A program made the position numbers and the translations under genes. From assembly GCA_942492555.1 (NCBI GenBank), contig CALOEX010000003.1, forward strand, positions 248,001 through 312,000: 64,000 bases of DNA, in the 5' to 3' direction. Each line of letters starts with the position of its first letter. Position 1 is the stretch's first letter. This document shows positions 45,997-55,688 of this stretch, in pieces. The DNA is from JBCCVH01 sp942492555 (GTDB lineage: Bacteria > Bacteroidota > Bacteroidia > Cytophagales > Amoebophilaceae). A model generated the notes under the pieces. The model made no database searches and had not been told where the DNA came from. It saw nothing but the letters and a program-made list of their open reading frames with translations.

Positions 45997-47290
45997 AAAC
46001 TCATTGCAAAAAAAATTTTTCGCTACGCTAAAAAAGTATACTCTTTACAGTAGCATACTGATAATAGGCTTCAACTCAAACCTACAAGCTTCTGCCCCTA
46101 AAAACAATCCCAATCCTAAAGCCATACAGACACATCAAAAAAACATTAAAAATGTTGAAAATGCTTTCCGAGAAACAAGAGCAGATTTACAAAAATCTCA
46201 AAAAACCATTCAACAACTCATCTACCAACTACAACAGTCAAATCAGCACCACAAAAAAGAAATAAAAAAAATCAAAAAAGACATTCAACAATTCATTCAA
46301 AAGATACCAAACCTTCTACAACACCCAAACTGTGTATCTGCAGTAGCTTGGGCCAGTAATGGTAACCAACTAGCGACTGCCAGCCACAACACCATTTACA
46401 TCTGGAATAGCATCAACAAAAATTTACGCACAGAATACAAAAAACACCTCAGTTGTGTAAACGCTATCAGCTGGTCACCAAATGCCACAAAACTCGCATC
46501 TGCCAGTGATGATTGCACCATGCATATTTTTAATGTTACCACAAAACAAACCTTGGCAATATGTAAAGGACACAACAGCTACATAAAATCAGTCCACTGG
46601 TCCCCAGACGGCAAAAAAATCGTCTCTGGTAGCTGGGATAAAACAGCTTGTATTTGGGATAGCACCACTGGAAATCTCCTTGCAACCTATCAATGTGACC
46701 ATTGTATAAAATCAGTCCACTGGTCACCAGACAGCAAAACAATAGCTGTTGCTGGCAATGATGCTATCGTATGGATTTTAGAAGGTACAAACGGTAAGCT
46801 ACTCAAAAAATATAGCGGATATCAAAACCCCTTACATATTAGAGTCATTCAATGGTCTCCCAATGGGAAAATGCTTGCGCTAGGCATTTTGAAAAAAATC
46901 CGCATTTTAGATAATGCAACTGGCAAGTTACTCAAAGAATTTGTAGGGCATCATAATTATGTAAACACCATCGGCTGGTCTCCTAAAAATAGCACATTAC
47001 TAGCGTCTGGAGGCAGTGATAACACTGTGTATATCTGGAGCATAACAACTGGTAAAGCCATTAAAAAATACCAAGGACATACCCAAATTATTTGGTCTTT
47101 GAGTTGGTCTCAAGATGGATCGAAAATCGCCTCTGCCAGCCAGGATAATACTGTACACATTTGGCCTGCGCTCTTAAAAGAAATAAGCACAAGTTCCAGC
47201 ATTAAAAAAGAACTTATCGTACAACAAAAAAGCGTACATAGCAACAAGCAAAATGTCCAACAACAAAATGAAAAAAAAGACACAGAATAA
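45974..47290 (+). CDS. Exported coiled-coil + WD40 repeat protein
   Basis: 438 residues. N-terminal hydrophobic signal (about 22-40, ends NLQAS), a Lys/Gln-rich coiled coil (about 50-110), then seven WD40 repeats (about 115-395), each with a xWSPxG-type turn and an IYIW/ACIWD-type closing strand: exactly one propeller. A Gln/Asn-rich tail ends it. A paralogue of the 793-residue protein at 4286, without the pentapeptide block. It overlaps the 3' end of sufE by 23 bp, so it may be translated from the trmD-sufE transcript. Confidence 0.85.
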   Translation: MNKFVVYKNSLQKKFFATLKKYTLYSSILIIGFNSNLQASAPKNNPNPKAIQTHQKNIKNVENAFRETRADLQKSQKTIQQLIYQLQQSNQHHKKEIKKIKKDIQQFIQKIPNLLQHPNCVSAVAWASNGNQLATASHNTIYIWNSINKNLRTEYKKHLSCVNAISWSPNATKLASASDDCTMHIFNVTTKQTLAICKGHNSYIKSVHWSPDGKKIVSGSWDKTACIWDSTTGNLLATYQCDHCIKSVHWSPDSKTIAVAGNDAIVWILEGTNGKLLKKYSGYQNPLHIRVIQWSPNGKMLALGILKKIRILDNATGKLLKEFVGHHNYVNTIGWSPKNSTLLASGGSDNTVYIWSITTGKAIKKYQGHTQIIWSLSWSQDGSKIASASQDNTVHIWPALLKEISTSSSIKKELIVQQKSVHSNKQNVQQQNEKKDTE

Positions 47291-47703
47291 AACGAACAAA
47301 CCTTTAAAGTTCGTATACAACACTTTCAGTATAGTATCTGTATAGTGGCATGACACTCTTGTAATTCCCCCATTGTTTTTTATGTGACACAGTTTGATAG
47401 ATTAAACCTAACTTTTTAAGGCCAATACCTAAGTTTTGTTTTTTACAATGCTTTTTGCTTATAAATTTAGGAGCTGGCACATGAAATTCATTCTTGAAAG
47501 ATCTTTTTCAGATCTCTTAAGAGTTCTTTTGATCCCCCAATATTAAATCTCCATTCGCATTCTTTCAAAAAAAGATAAAAGTTTTTCTTAGGGATTCCGT
47601 TGAACTTTCTCAAGTGGCGTTTTGCCTGGTTTCAAAAGTTTTCTATGCCATTAATATGGTTTTGTTTTTTTGCAAAGTTAAAAATATATGTTTATACTTA
47701 AAT

Positions 47704-48459
47704 ATGGACCAATTATATATGCTAGTGTTCACTATCCCAAGCTTCATAAGCATACTGTTCACTACCTTAAGCTACTTCTTCATAGAAAGAAAAAACCTAA
47801 ACCATCAAAAAGAAAACAACACCACACCTTTTGAAAAGCAAATGCCTTTTATCCCTTTCACCTCCATACCCCCTACACAAAAAACCACCAACCCTACAGC
47901 CGGCGACCCAGATGATGACGATGAACGAAGAGAAGGAGAAGAAAGAGCAGAAGGTCAAACACATCCCACCACTTCAACGCCTAAGGATAAACCAACAAAA
48001 GTATGGCGCCTCAAATTTTCTCGCATCAACGTAGGAGAAGAACCCAAAGGCAAAAAAAAGCAAAGTGACACCCCTACAGAGCATACACTAAACCAAAAGA
48101 AACTATTCTGCACATTCATCATCGTTTACTACATCGCAAAGCACCTCAAAAACAAGCAAAGAACAAAAAATACAACAAAAAGAAAAAGCACAAACACTAC
48201 AAACTACGCAGGCATCCGCAACTCATATCGATATGAAATAGACCAAAGCCAAAACAACGCAACCCCCTATAGCATTTTGTGGCACATTACCATTGATCAT
48301 AAACAAGTAGCAACCTATATCCAAAAAATGAGAGGATCACCTACATGCTTTAAAGAAGTACAAAGCCATAGCACCTTTCCACCATGGCTTCTGCAAAACA
48401 CAACGTTTATAACACTTATGCAAGGCATCCTAAAACCACAAGATTTTACAACCAGATAG
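47704..48459 (+). CDS. Unclassified membrane-anchored protein, family copy 2 (element passenger)
   Basis: 251 residues from the ATG at 47704 (MDQLYMLVFTIPSF); the frame is open from 47614. Same plan as copy 1: N-terminal helix, disordered Pro/Glu/Lys region (with a small insertion, HPTTSTPKDKP), conserved C-terminal domain. Differences from copy 1 cluster in the disordered part, while WHITIDHKQVATYIQKMRG and TFPPWLLQNTT are unchanged. Intact although the transposase of the same element and the inserted IS256 are both dead. Confidence 0.7.
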   Translation: MDQLYMLVFTIPSFISILFTTLSYFFIERKNLNHQKENNTTPFEKQMPFIPFTSIPPTQKTTNPTAGDPDDDDERREGEERAEGQTHPTTSTPKDKPTKVWRLKFSRINVGEEPKGKKKQSDTPTEHTLNQKKLFCTFIIVYYIAKHLKNKQRTKNTTKRKSTNTTNYAGIRNSYRYEIDQSQNNATPYSILWHITIDHKQVATYIQKMRGSPTCFKEVQSHSTFPPWLLQNTTFITLMQGILKPQDFTTR

Positions 48460-48506
48460 ACAAAGTCTAGAAGGAGAAGCATTACACTGCAAGGTGCTAA
48501 CACCTT

Positions 48507-49199
48507 GATGCCTCTTTTTTCAAAGTAAGAGAAAAAAACAAAACTGTTTCTAAAGCTGTGTATTCCATCATTGGATTGAATATTAAAGGATATAAAGAGC
48601 TATTAGGTATGTATATCGCCAACAGTGAAAGTGCCTCTTTTTGGCTATGTATACTCAATGATTTAGTTGCTAGAGGGATTGAAGATGTATTGATCAGTTG
48701 TATTGACAATTTGAAAGGATTTAAGGAAGCAATAGCCACTGTATTTCCCCATACAGTTATTCAGCAGTGCGTAGTGCATAAAATCAGAAATAGCATGCAA
48801 CATATAACCTCCAAAGATAGTAAAGCTTTTTTGCAAGATTTGAAATCAGTATATCAGGCATCTACAGAAAATTTAGCACTAAGCAATTTAGACGAATTAG
48901 GTAAAAAGTGGAAAAATAGTTATGGATTTATTGTAGAATCGTGGAAAAATGATTGGACTGAATTATCTGCTTATTTTCAATACCCTGCGGAATTACGAAA
49001 AATCATGTATACAACAAATACTATAGAAAGCTTTCATAGTCAAATTAGAAAAATAACAAAGACCAAAAGAGTTTTTTCTGGAGATATGTCATTGATGAAA
49101 TTACTATATTGGGTACAGGAGAATATAACTAAAAAATGGACGCGTCCCATACATAATTGGGGCAAAATTTTATCGCAACTTTTTATTATATTTGAGTAG
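48507..49199 (+). pseudogene. IS256/mutator-type transposase, 5'-truncated
   Basis: The frame enters at 48507 with DASFFKVRE, the block after the first catalytic Asp region, and runs to a stop at 49199. Recognisable mutator-family pieces: SKAVYSIIGLNIKGYKELLG, CIDNLKGF, QQCVVHKIRN, and the C-terminal IMYTTNTIESFHSQIRK with the catalytic Glu. The N-terminal half is missing; the GTG at 48558 is not a real start. Confidence 0.85.
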
Positions 49200-49200
49200 T

Positions 49201-49273
49201 AGATTGGATTCAGAATCTACTATGAGACATCACATGAATTAATGAATGGTGACACAGTTGGCTGAACAGACTC
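49201..49273 (+). repeat. IS256-type terminal sequence, copy in element 2
   Basis: About 70 bp, near-identical to the reverse complement of 55569-55643; the outer end reads GAGTCTGTTCAGCCAACTG on the minus strand. Confidence 0.85.
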
Positions 49274-49406
49274 ACCTGTTTTTTTACCTAAAAAAGCCAA
49301 CATTCATTGTATTTAAGCATCCAAATTTCCCTTTTTTACACACAATATATGACCTTCCCAGCAATCCTATGTGTAAACACCACCCATCTCTTTAAAATAC
49401 CAAAAA

Positions 49407-49670
49407 CTAGCACTTTCCCTTTTGCTCCCCTCCCTCTTTTTCCTTTGTGATGTCCTCCCGCTCATCAACTTCTATTTTGCCATCAAATTTTTCAGCTCTT
49501 TGCTGTTGTTTTTTAGCTATTTTTTCTCGCAGTTCGTGGTAGAATTTTGTACCTGTATTTCTATGCACTGAAATTAACTCGGCTACAGTACGTGCAGGTG
49601 TCCCTGCAATAAAGTGTTCTATTAGCTTTTTTTTCTTGATTTTATTAATTTTGCAATACTTTAAATGCAT
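49407..49670 (-). pseudogene. IS1595-family transposase remnant, copy 2
   Basis: About 88 codons from the ATG at 49670 (GTG at 49682 also opens the frame). N-terminal HTH-like block LIEHFIAGTPARTVAELISVHRN, then EKFDGKIEVDE with the first DDE Asp. After that it degenerates (a short deletion removes part of the YF-GH block) and stops. Homology to copy 1 continues to about 49385. The catalytic C-terminal half is absent. Confidence 0.8.
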
Positions 49671-49718
49671 GATTTTGCACACAATTTATCGATTATTGTG
49701 TGCCAGCCCCTAAATCTA

Positions 49719-52307
49719 TTATCCACTGGTAAAATAGATATGCTCATTTTGGTCTAACATAGCTTTAATAGGTTTAGTTTTAGTGATGCTACCTGCAAAC
49801 AATGCCTTTGAAAGTTCATTCAACAAAGTTTTTTGCACAAGACGGTTCAGAGGTCTTGCTCCAAACTGAGGATCATAACCATGTTTAACAAAATAATCTT
49901 GCACTTGGTTATCAATGTCTAATTTAATGCTTTGTTGCACGAGTTGCTGTTGTAATTCTCTAATTTTAATCTGTACAATCTCTCTCAACGCTTTTTTGTC
50001 AATAGGTCTAAAAACAACAATATCATCAATACGGTTTAAAAATTCAGGAGCTACTTGCTTTTTCAACTGGATAAAAATCGCTTCTTGGCATTCCTGCATT
50101 TTCTGCTTTGCATTTTCCGGAGTGTAATCCTGTAAAATTTCCTGTATCAAATAAGCTCCTATATTAGAGGTCATGATGATCAGCGTATTTTTAAAATTCA
50201 CTACACGCCCCTTATTATCAGTGAGTCGCCCCTCATCTAGCACTTGTAATAAAAGATTAAAAACATCAGCATGTGCCTTTTCCATCTCATCAAAAAGAAT
50301 AACAGCATAAGGACGCTGACGTACTGCTTCTGTAAGCTGGCCTCCTTCTTCATATCCAATATAACCAGGAGGAGCACCTATAAGACGACTAACAGTGTGG
50401 CGTTCTTGATACTCCGACAGATCGATGCGTACTAGTGCTTTGGGGTCATTGAACAATATACTTGCAATGGCTTTGCTTAAGGCGGTTTTTCCAACACCTG
50501 TAGTCCCCAAAAATATAAAAGAGCCAATAGGTTGGTTTGGGTTTTGCAGATTGGCACGACTTCTGCGAATGGCATCTGCAACGACTTGGATGGCTTCTGG
50601 CTGACCTGCTACTTGTTGAGCAAGCATTTCTTCTAGATGTAACATTTTGTTTTTTTCTGATTTGAGCATTTTGCTTACAGGAATACCTGTGAGTTTGGCA
50701 ATAATTTCAAGAATGTCCTCCTTGCCTAAAGATTCTTTTACAAGAGGTGTTTCTTGTTTGATGAGGTTGGCTTCTGCACGTAGGGATGTGAGCTGCTTTT
50801 CGGCTTCTGGAATCTGACCATAACGGATTTCTGCTACTTTGCCATAATGGGCTTCTCTTTCGGCATCTATGGCTTCTTTTTCTAGTTGTTTGATGCGTTC
50901 TTTGATTTTTGTTATTTTTTCAATATATGTTTTTTCTTTTTCCCATTTTTGTTTCATAGTATCATACTCTTGTTTGATGCTACTTATTTTCTTGGTGAGG
51001 TTTTCTTCTTCACTTTTGTTTTTTTCTTGACGCATGGCTTCTCTTTCTATTTCTAATTGGCGTATAGTGCGATCTAAATTATCCAATGCTTCTGGTTTGG
51101 AATGAATGGCCATACGTATTTTTGCACAACCAATATCAATTAGGTCAATAGCTTTGTCTGGTAAGAATCTCTCTGGTATGTAACGATCGGAAAAGTGTAC
51201 AGCTGCTACAATGGCACTGTCTTGAATTTGAATACCATGGTGTAACTCATAGTTGTTTTTTAGTCCTCGCAAAATGGCAATAGCATCTTCTCGGGAGGGT
51301 TCATTGATTTTAATAGGTTGAAAACGGCGTTCAAAAGCTTTATCTTTTTCTATGTATTTTTGATATTCTGCCAGTGTTGTCGCACCAATCACATGCAATT
51401 CTCCTCGTGCTAAAGCAGGCTTTAAAATATTGGCAGCATCCATGGCACTATTGCCACCTCCTGTACCTATAAGTGTATGTATTTCATCGATAAACAGAAT
51501 GGTGTCTACTTGTGTTTTAACTTCTTGGATGACCTTTTTAAGGCGTTCTTCAAATTCGCCTTGGTATTTTGCTCCTGCTATTAAGAGACCCATATCTAAA
51601 CGACGCACTATTTTGTTGTGCATGTTTTCTGGTATCTCTTTTTTGATGATTTGTTGTGCCAATCCTTCAGCGATGGCTGTTTTTCCTACGCCGGGTTCTC
51701 CAATAAGCATGGGGTTGTTTTTACTACGTCTTGAAAGTACTTCTATTACACGTCGTATTTCTTCTTGCCGTCCTATGATTGGATCTATTTTGTCTTTTTT
51801 AGCTTCTTCATTTAGGTTAATCGTATATCTGTTCAATGCTTCATGTCCTTCTGTCATTTGATTATCTTCTTTGTTTACAGCTATGAGTCCTTCGAGTAAC
51901 TTTAGGGATTTATCTGCTTCCATGCCTCTTTTATGTAGTAACATAGCGGTGTTATCCTTAATGTCTAAAAGGGCTATTAATAAGTGTTCTGGGGCAACAT
52001 GCTCATTTTTGAGATTTTGTGCAAAAATAGATGCTTTTGCTAGCAATGTTGTCATGGTAGATGACAAATAATATTTATCGCTTTGTGTTTGGGGGTAGTT
52101 TTTGATGATTGTATATACTTCTTTTTGTACTGTGGCTGTGTCAATAGCACTGTTTTTAAGTAAAAAACGTATTACTTGATTTGGGTTTTCGAGCATTGTA
52201 TACAATAGATGGGCAGTGTGTATGATTTGTTGACCTTCCTTTTGTGTAAGCATACTGGCTTCGTCAAGGATTTTTTGTGCTTCTAATGTGTATTTTTCGA
52301 TGTTCAT
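49719..52307 (-). CDS. clpB: ATP-dependent disaggregase ClpB
   Basis: Hexameric AAA+ disaggregase working with DnaK. 862 residues from the ATG at 52307 (MNIEKYTLEAQKIL); the frame opens 12 codons earlier. N-domain (about 1-150), Walker A1 GEPGVGKTAIAEGL, the coiled-coil middle domain (about 400-520), Walker A2 GTTGVGKTALSKAI (Thr for the usual Pro at position 2) and the ClpB C-terminal SRLIGAPPGYIGYEEGG block. Its stop codon is 4 bp from the end of IS element copy 2, which has just missed it. Confidence 0.97.
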   Translation of the reverse strand: MNIEKYTLEAQKILDEASMLTQKEGQQIIHTAHLLYTMLENPNQVIRFLLKNSAIDTATVQKEVYTIIKNYPQTQSDKYYLSSTMTTLLAKASIFAQNLKNEHVAPEHLLIALLDIKDNTAMLLHKRGMEADKSLKLLEGLIAVNKEDNQMTEGHEALNRYTINLNEEAKKDKIDPIIGRQEEIRRVIEVLSRRSKNNPMLIGEPGVGKTAIAEGLAQQIIKKEIPENMHNKIVRRLDMGLLIAGAKYQGEFEERLKKVIQEVKTQVDTILFIDEIHTLIGTGGGNSAMDAANILKPALARGELHVIGATTLAEYQKYIEKDKAFERRFQPIKINEPSREDAIAILRGLKNNYELHHGIQIQDSAIVAAVHFSDRYIPERFLPDKAIDLIDIGCAKIRMAIHSKPEALDNLDRTIRQLEIEREAMRQEKNKSEEENLTKKISSIKQEYDTMKQKWEKEKTYIEKITKIKERIKQLEKEAIDAEREAHYGKVAEIRYGQIPEAEKQLTSLRAEANLIKQETPLVKESLGKEDILEIIAKLTGIPVSKMLKSEKNKMLHLEEMLAQQVAGQPEAIQVVADAIRRSRANLQNPNQPIGSFIFLGTTGVGKTALSKAIASILFNDPKALVRIDLSEYQERHTVSRLIGAPPGYIGYEEGGQLTEAVRQRPYAVILFDEMEKAHADVFNLLLQVLDEGRLTDNKGRVVNFKNTLIIMTSNIGAYLIQEILQDYTPENAKQKMQECQEAIFIQLKKQVAPEFLNRIDDIVVFRPIDKKALREIVQIKIRELQQQLVQQSIKLDIDNQVQDYFVKHGYDPQFGARPLNRLVQKTLLNELSKALFAGSITKTKPIKAMLDQNEHIYFTSG

Positions 52308-52343
52308 ATATAGTATAGTAAATTTACTGAGGAGATTTTGCAA

Positions 52344-52686
52344 AAATCAAGCCATAATGTAATTTATATGGTAGCTTTGCTACTATGCTAAAGCCTGGAT
52401 GTAGCGTAGCAATAGGAATGTGTATAAAGAAATGAAAAATGAAGACAATATTGCATTTTTACTATACAATCATATAAAGCAGTTTACAAAATTGTACTTT
52501 GACAAATGAAAAATCAAAATTATAATTGTTCATAATGTATAGGTTATAGGTTTAATATTAAAACAGTCAAGTTAAAAAGTTAATTACTTAGACAGAGTTT
52601 ACTAAACACTCCTTTTTTTCATTGCAAAACAGTTGTCTTCGTAGCAAGTTTATTATCTTTTGCCTATCATCCTTTACAGGATACCT
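52344..52686. other. Intergenic region with degenerate hairpin-repeat half copy
   Basis: About 340 bp between divergent clpB and the AAA/PD-(D/E)XK gene. It contains the sequence at 52371-52425 resembling the right half of the 62119 hairpin repeat, including AGCAATAGGAATGTGTATAAA. Otherwise AT-rich, no gene. Confidence 0.55.
52371..52425 (+). repeat. Hairpin repeat, degenerate half copy
   Basis: GCTACTATGCTAAAGCCTGG followed by TGTAGCGTAGCAATAGGAATG; matches the right arm and flank of the repeat at 62119-62190, with the left arm lost apart from a short GTAGC/GCTAC stub. Confidence 0.7.
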
Positions 52687-54335
52687 ATGACCCAACACAT
52701 GTTTCCTATAGGTGTTTCTGATTTTGCAAGACTTATCAGACACAAAAATACTGATGAACAAGCCTATCTCTTTATAGATAAAACCTTGATGATCAAAGAG
52801 TTTATCGATGCAGGTGATGAAATCGCTTTGATTACTCGGCCGCGTAGATTTGGCAAAACACTAAGTCTTTCCATGATGCAACACTTTTTTGCCAAAGAGG
52901 TGAATGGCATTCCTACAAAAGGGCTTTTTGAGGGACTTGCTATTAGCAAACATCCCGAGGTGATGGCATTGCAAGGGCAGTTTCCTGTTATCTTTTTAAC
53001 GTTGAAGGAGGTACGTGGTAAAAATTTTGAAGAGGCTTATGCACGCATAAAAGAAGTAATCGTTTTGCTCTTTAATCAATTTAAATATCTCATAGATACT
53101 CACATTGACCAGTACGACAAAGCGTTGATAGATCGCATAAGAATTAAGAAAGCGACACAAGCAGAATATGAAGGATCTTTACAATTTCTTTCTCGTGTTC
53201 TTTTTCAACACACAAATCAAAAGGTCATGCTTCTCCTAGATGAATATGACACACCTTTACATGATGCCTATACCGGGGGCTATTACGAAGAGATGCGCAG
53301 CCTTATTGCCACGCTATTTAACAAAGCCTTTAAAGGCAATGACTACCTACATAAAGGTTTGATTACTGGTATTTTAAAAATTGTTAAATCTTCTCTTTTT
53401 TCTGAATTAAATAATGTAGAAGTGTATAGTTGTTTCTCCTCTCCTCTTTATGCGGATGCTTTTGGTTTTACACCCGCAGAGACAGATGACTTTTTAGACC
53501 GAGCTGGGCTACCGCAAAAAGCACATGAACTCAAAGAGATGTACAATGGTTATCAGATAGAAGACCAGGTATTGTACAATCCTTTTTCTATTGTATCCTT
53601 TACCAAAAACGCTTCTATTTACCAAAAAAAGGCACACCTATGGAGAAGGCGCTTGTGCCTTATTGGGTTAACAGTGGTAGCACGGACATTATCAAGGATC
53701 TCATTGCCCATAACACCGAGGAATTAGCGCAAGATCTTGATAAACTATTGCATCGGGAAACCATTGCCATACGCATCAATCCAGATATTATTTTTGGTAA
53801 AAGCTTAAAGTCTGACCGCACTTCTTTTTGGAGTCTTATGTTGCTTGCAGGTTATATGCGCATTGAAAAAACAGTTATGGGCAATTTTGGGGAAGAGGTC
53901 TATACGCTTTCTTTTGTGAATGAAGAAGTGCGGGAAAGCATGAGGAAAATTGTTGTAAATGCGGTAACGAATGGCAGAAAAGATCAATATTACAATAGTA
54001 TGGATGCTTTGATAAGAGGTGATGTCTCTGCTTTTCAAACTTTTTTAGAAGATTACCTCCAGTGTGTACCTAGTTTTTTGGATAAGGGAGGCAAACATTA
54101 TGAGCAGTTCTACCATGGGCTGGTACTGGGGATGAGTGCTTGTCTAAGCCGTAGCCATGTCACTTCCAATAGAATCAGCGGAGGAGATATTTATGATATT
54201 TGCATAGAGCCAAAAAATAAATCGGAATATGGCATTATTTTAGAGCTTAAAGTCTCAGCAAAAACAGAAAGGCTCCAAGAGGTGGCGGATACTGCACCGG
54301 CACAAATTAAAACGTTAGACTATGACCTAAAATGA
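52687..54335 (+). pseudogene. AAA-ATPase-like / PD-(D/E)XK (DUF1703) protein, frameshifted
   Basis: Two overlapping frames make one gene. Frame 1 (ATG at 52687) holds the AAA-ATPase-like domain (PF09820 type): YLFIDKTLMIKEF, the modified Walker A TRPRRFGKTLSLSM, VMLLLDEYDTPLHDA and the YNGYQ block. Frame 2 (to 54335) holds LVPYWVNSGSTDIIKDL and the PD-(D/E)XK part with DICIEPKNK and YGIILELKVS. They join near 53623-53640 at a run of seven A (CCAAAAAAAGG), one base out of frame. Polymerase slippage or programmed frameshifting is possible, but decay is simpler: this family is multicopy and often broken in Amoebophilaceae. Confidence 0.8.
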
Positions 54336-54429
54336 CACACTAATTTTAGATAAATACCTGGTTTTTAGGTGTATAATTTTGCCACCCTAAAAATATACAC
54401 TATATTTTCTTTAGAATAATATTAAAATT

Positions 54430-54951
54430 ATAAAAGCAAAATATATAAGAGTTTCAACCGCAGAGCAAAACACGGAAAGACAACAGACAAATTCAGATAA
54501 TTTCGAATCTGTATACATTGATAAAATTAGTGGTGCTATTCCATTCTTTGAAAGACCTCAAGGTAAAAAATTAACAAACGATGTAATTAACGGTAAAGTT
54601 GACGAGGTTCATATTTCTTCAATTGACCGTATGGGTCGTAATATTTTAGACATTTTGACTGTATCAGAATTTTTTAATAAAAATAATGTAAATCTTTACG
54701 TTGAGAATATTGGGATGTTTTCAATGGTAGACAACAAGCCGAATCCAATTTTCAAAATGATTATTAGCGTTCTTGGAAATGTTGCGGAAATGGAAAGAAC
54801 GAATATGTTAGAAAGACAAAGACAAGGTATTGAGATTGCAAAAGCAAAAGGAAAGTATACTGGTAGACTTTATGGCTCAAAAATGAGCGATGAGGAATTT
54901 CTAAAAAAATTAAAAATACTCAAGCGAGAATGTTTCCTGCAGAGAGAGTAA
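54430..54951 (+). pseudogene. Serine recombinase (resolvase/invertase), start and C-terminus damaged
   Basis: About 173 codons. Catalytic Ser in KAKYIRVSTAEQNTERQ, then SSIDRMGRN and the long helix NVAEMERTNMLERQRQGIEIAKAKG are typical of the resolvase domain. The position where relatives have ATG (M-K-A-K-Y) is ATA at 54430; no ATG or GTG precedes it after the stop at 54412. The C-terminal HTH is missing: the frame ends QRE. Probably a dead remnant; initiation at ATA or ATT cannot be excluded. Confidence 0.75.
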
Positions 54952-55270
54952 AAGGATTCCTAGTTGATGAAATCGGGAATATTACTGATGCAATGAATAT
55001 TCTAGTTCAAAAAACAAAAGTTAACAATTTTATTCACCACGAATTTCATTCCTGAAAAAAATAAATAACTTTAATGAGCTCTAAACCAACACTAACTAAT
55101 CCTGTCCGTAGGTCGTTATGCCTATTGAATAATTTGTATTTAAATTTAGACATTTCTTGAGCTTATTTATCGTTTTTTGTGGCTATACCCCCTATTTTTA
55201 GCTCTTTTTTCGTGTTTTTCATGCCCTCGTGTCCTCTTGCCATACTCCTGCCCCCTTGATTTCCACTATT
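54952..55270. other. About 320 bp without a supported gene
   Basis: It includes a 41-codon frame starting at 54930 (MFPAERVKGFLVDEIG) that overlaps the end of the recombinase remnant in another frame and matches nothing I know. The part after about 55190 probably belongs to the left end of the IS110 remnant. Confidence 0.4.
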
Positions 55271-55568
55271 ATGAACAATTATACCTATTTTATAGGAATT
55301 GACATCTCTAAAAGCAAACTAGACATATGTGTTTTAGAAAGCAAAAAAGTGATGCTTGAACATTGTATTGAAAATACACCAGAAGCCCTCAAAGCTTTTC
55401 AAAAACAGCTACGGAAGATGAAGATAACACCCGCCAATACCCTTGTTTGCTGTGAACATACAGGTATTTATGCGAGCGATCTCATACACTGGAGCAACAA
55501 CAAAAGTGGCTATGGTTTATGGTTAGAAAAAGAGATACAAATCAAGCGATCAATTGGCATGCAGAGAG
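55271..55568 (+). pseudogene. IS110-family transposase, N-terminal fragment
   Basis: The ATG at 55271 starts MNNYTYFIGIDISKSKLDICV, the DEDD-type N-terminal catalytic block (FIGIDIS with the first Asp). VCCEHTGIYASDLIHW carries the second acidic residue. After about 100 codons the frame is cut by an IS256-type end at 55569; the last codons (GVCSANCVTTH) are read from that foreign end. Two thirds of the transposase are gone. Confidence 0.85.
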
Positions 55569-55643
55569 GAGTATGTTCAGCCAACTGTGTCACCACTCAT
55601 TAATTCATGTGATGTCTCATCGTAGATTCTGAATCCAATCTAT
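55569..55643 (-). repeat. Solo IS256-type end
   Basis: Reverse complement of 49201-49273 with few changes (GAGTATGTTCAGCCAACTG at the outer end). No transposase is attached: a solo end or deletion scar cutting the IS110 gene. Confidence 0.8.
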
Positions 55644-55688
55644 CCTCATATATAGTGAAGCACTTTGACTATCATAGTTGCCAAAGCT

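Larger units (their letters stand above)
48504..49273 (+). mobile_element. IS256-family fragment inserted in copy 2
   Basis: Interrupts the otherwise continuous homology between copies 1 and 2. It holds a 5'-truncated transposase (48507-49199) and its right end (49201-49273), which is repeated inverted at 55569-55643. Confidence 0.8.
47466..49714. mobile_element. IS1595-like element with passenger gene, copy 2 (interrupted)
   Basis: About 2.25 kb between inverted ends TTTAGGAGCTGGCACA (47466-47481) and the complement of TTTAGGGGCTGGCACA (49699-49714). Same plan as copy 1 (24580-26035): passenger gene forward, transposase remnant inwards from the right. About 770 bp of IS256-family sequence is inserted between them (48504-49273). 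The right end stops 4 bp short of the clpB stop codon. Confidence 0.78.

Noticed and set aside
48558..49199. Complete small transposase gene starting at GTG 48558
   Set aside because: The conserved frame continues upstream to 48507 without a start; it is a 5'-truncated IS256-type transposase.
54930..55055. 41-codon frame after the recombinase remnant
   Set aside because: Overlaps the recombinase frame, no similarity recognised; too weak to call a gene.
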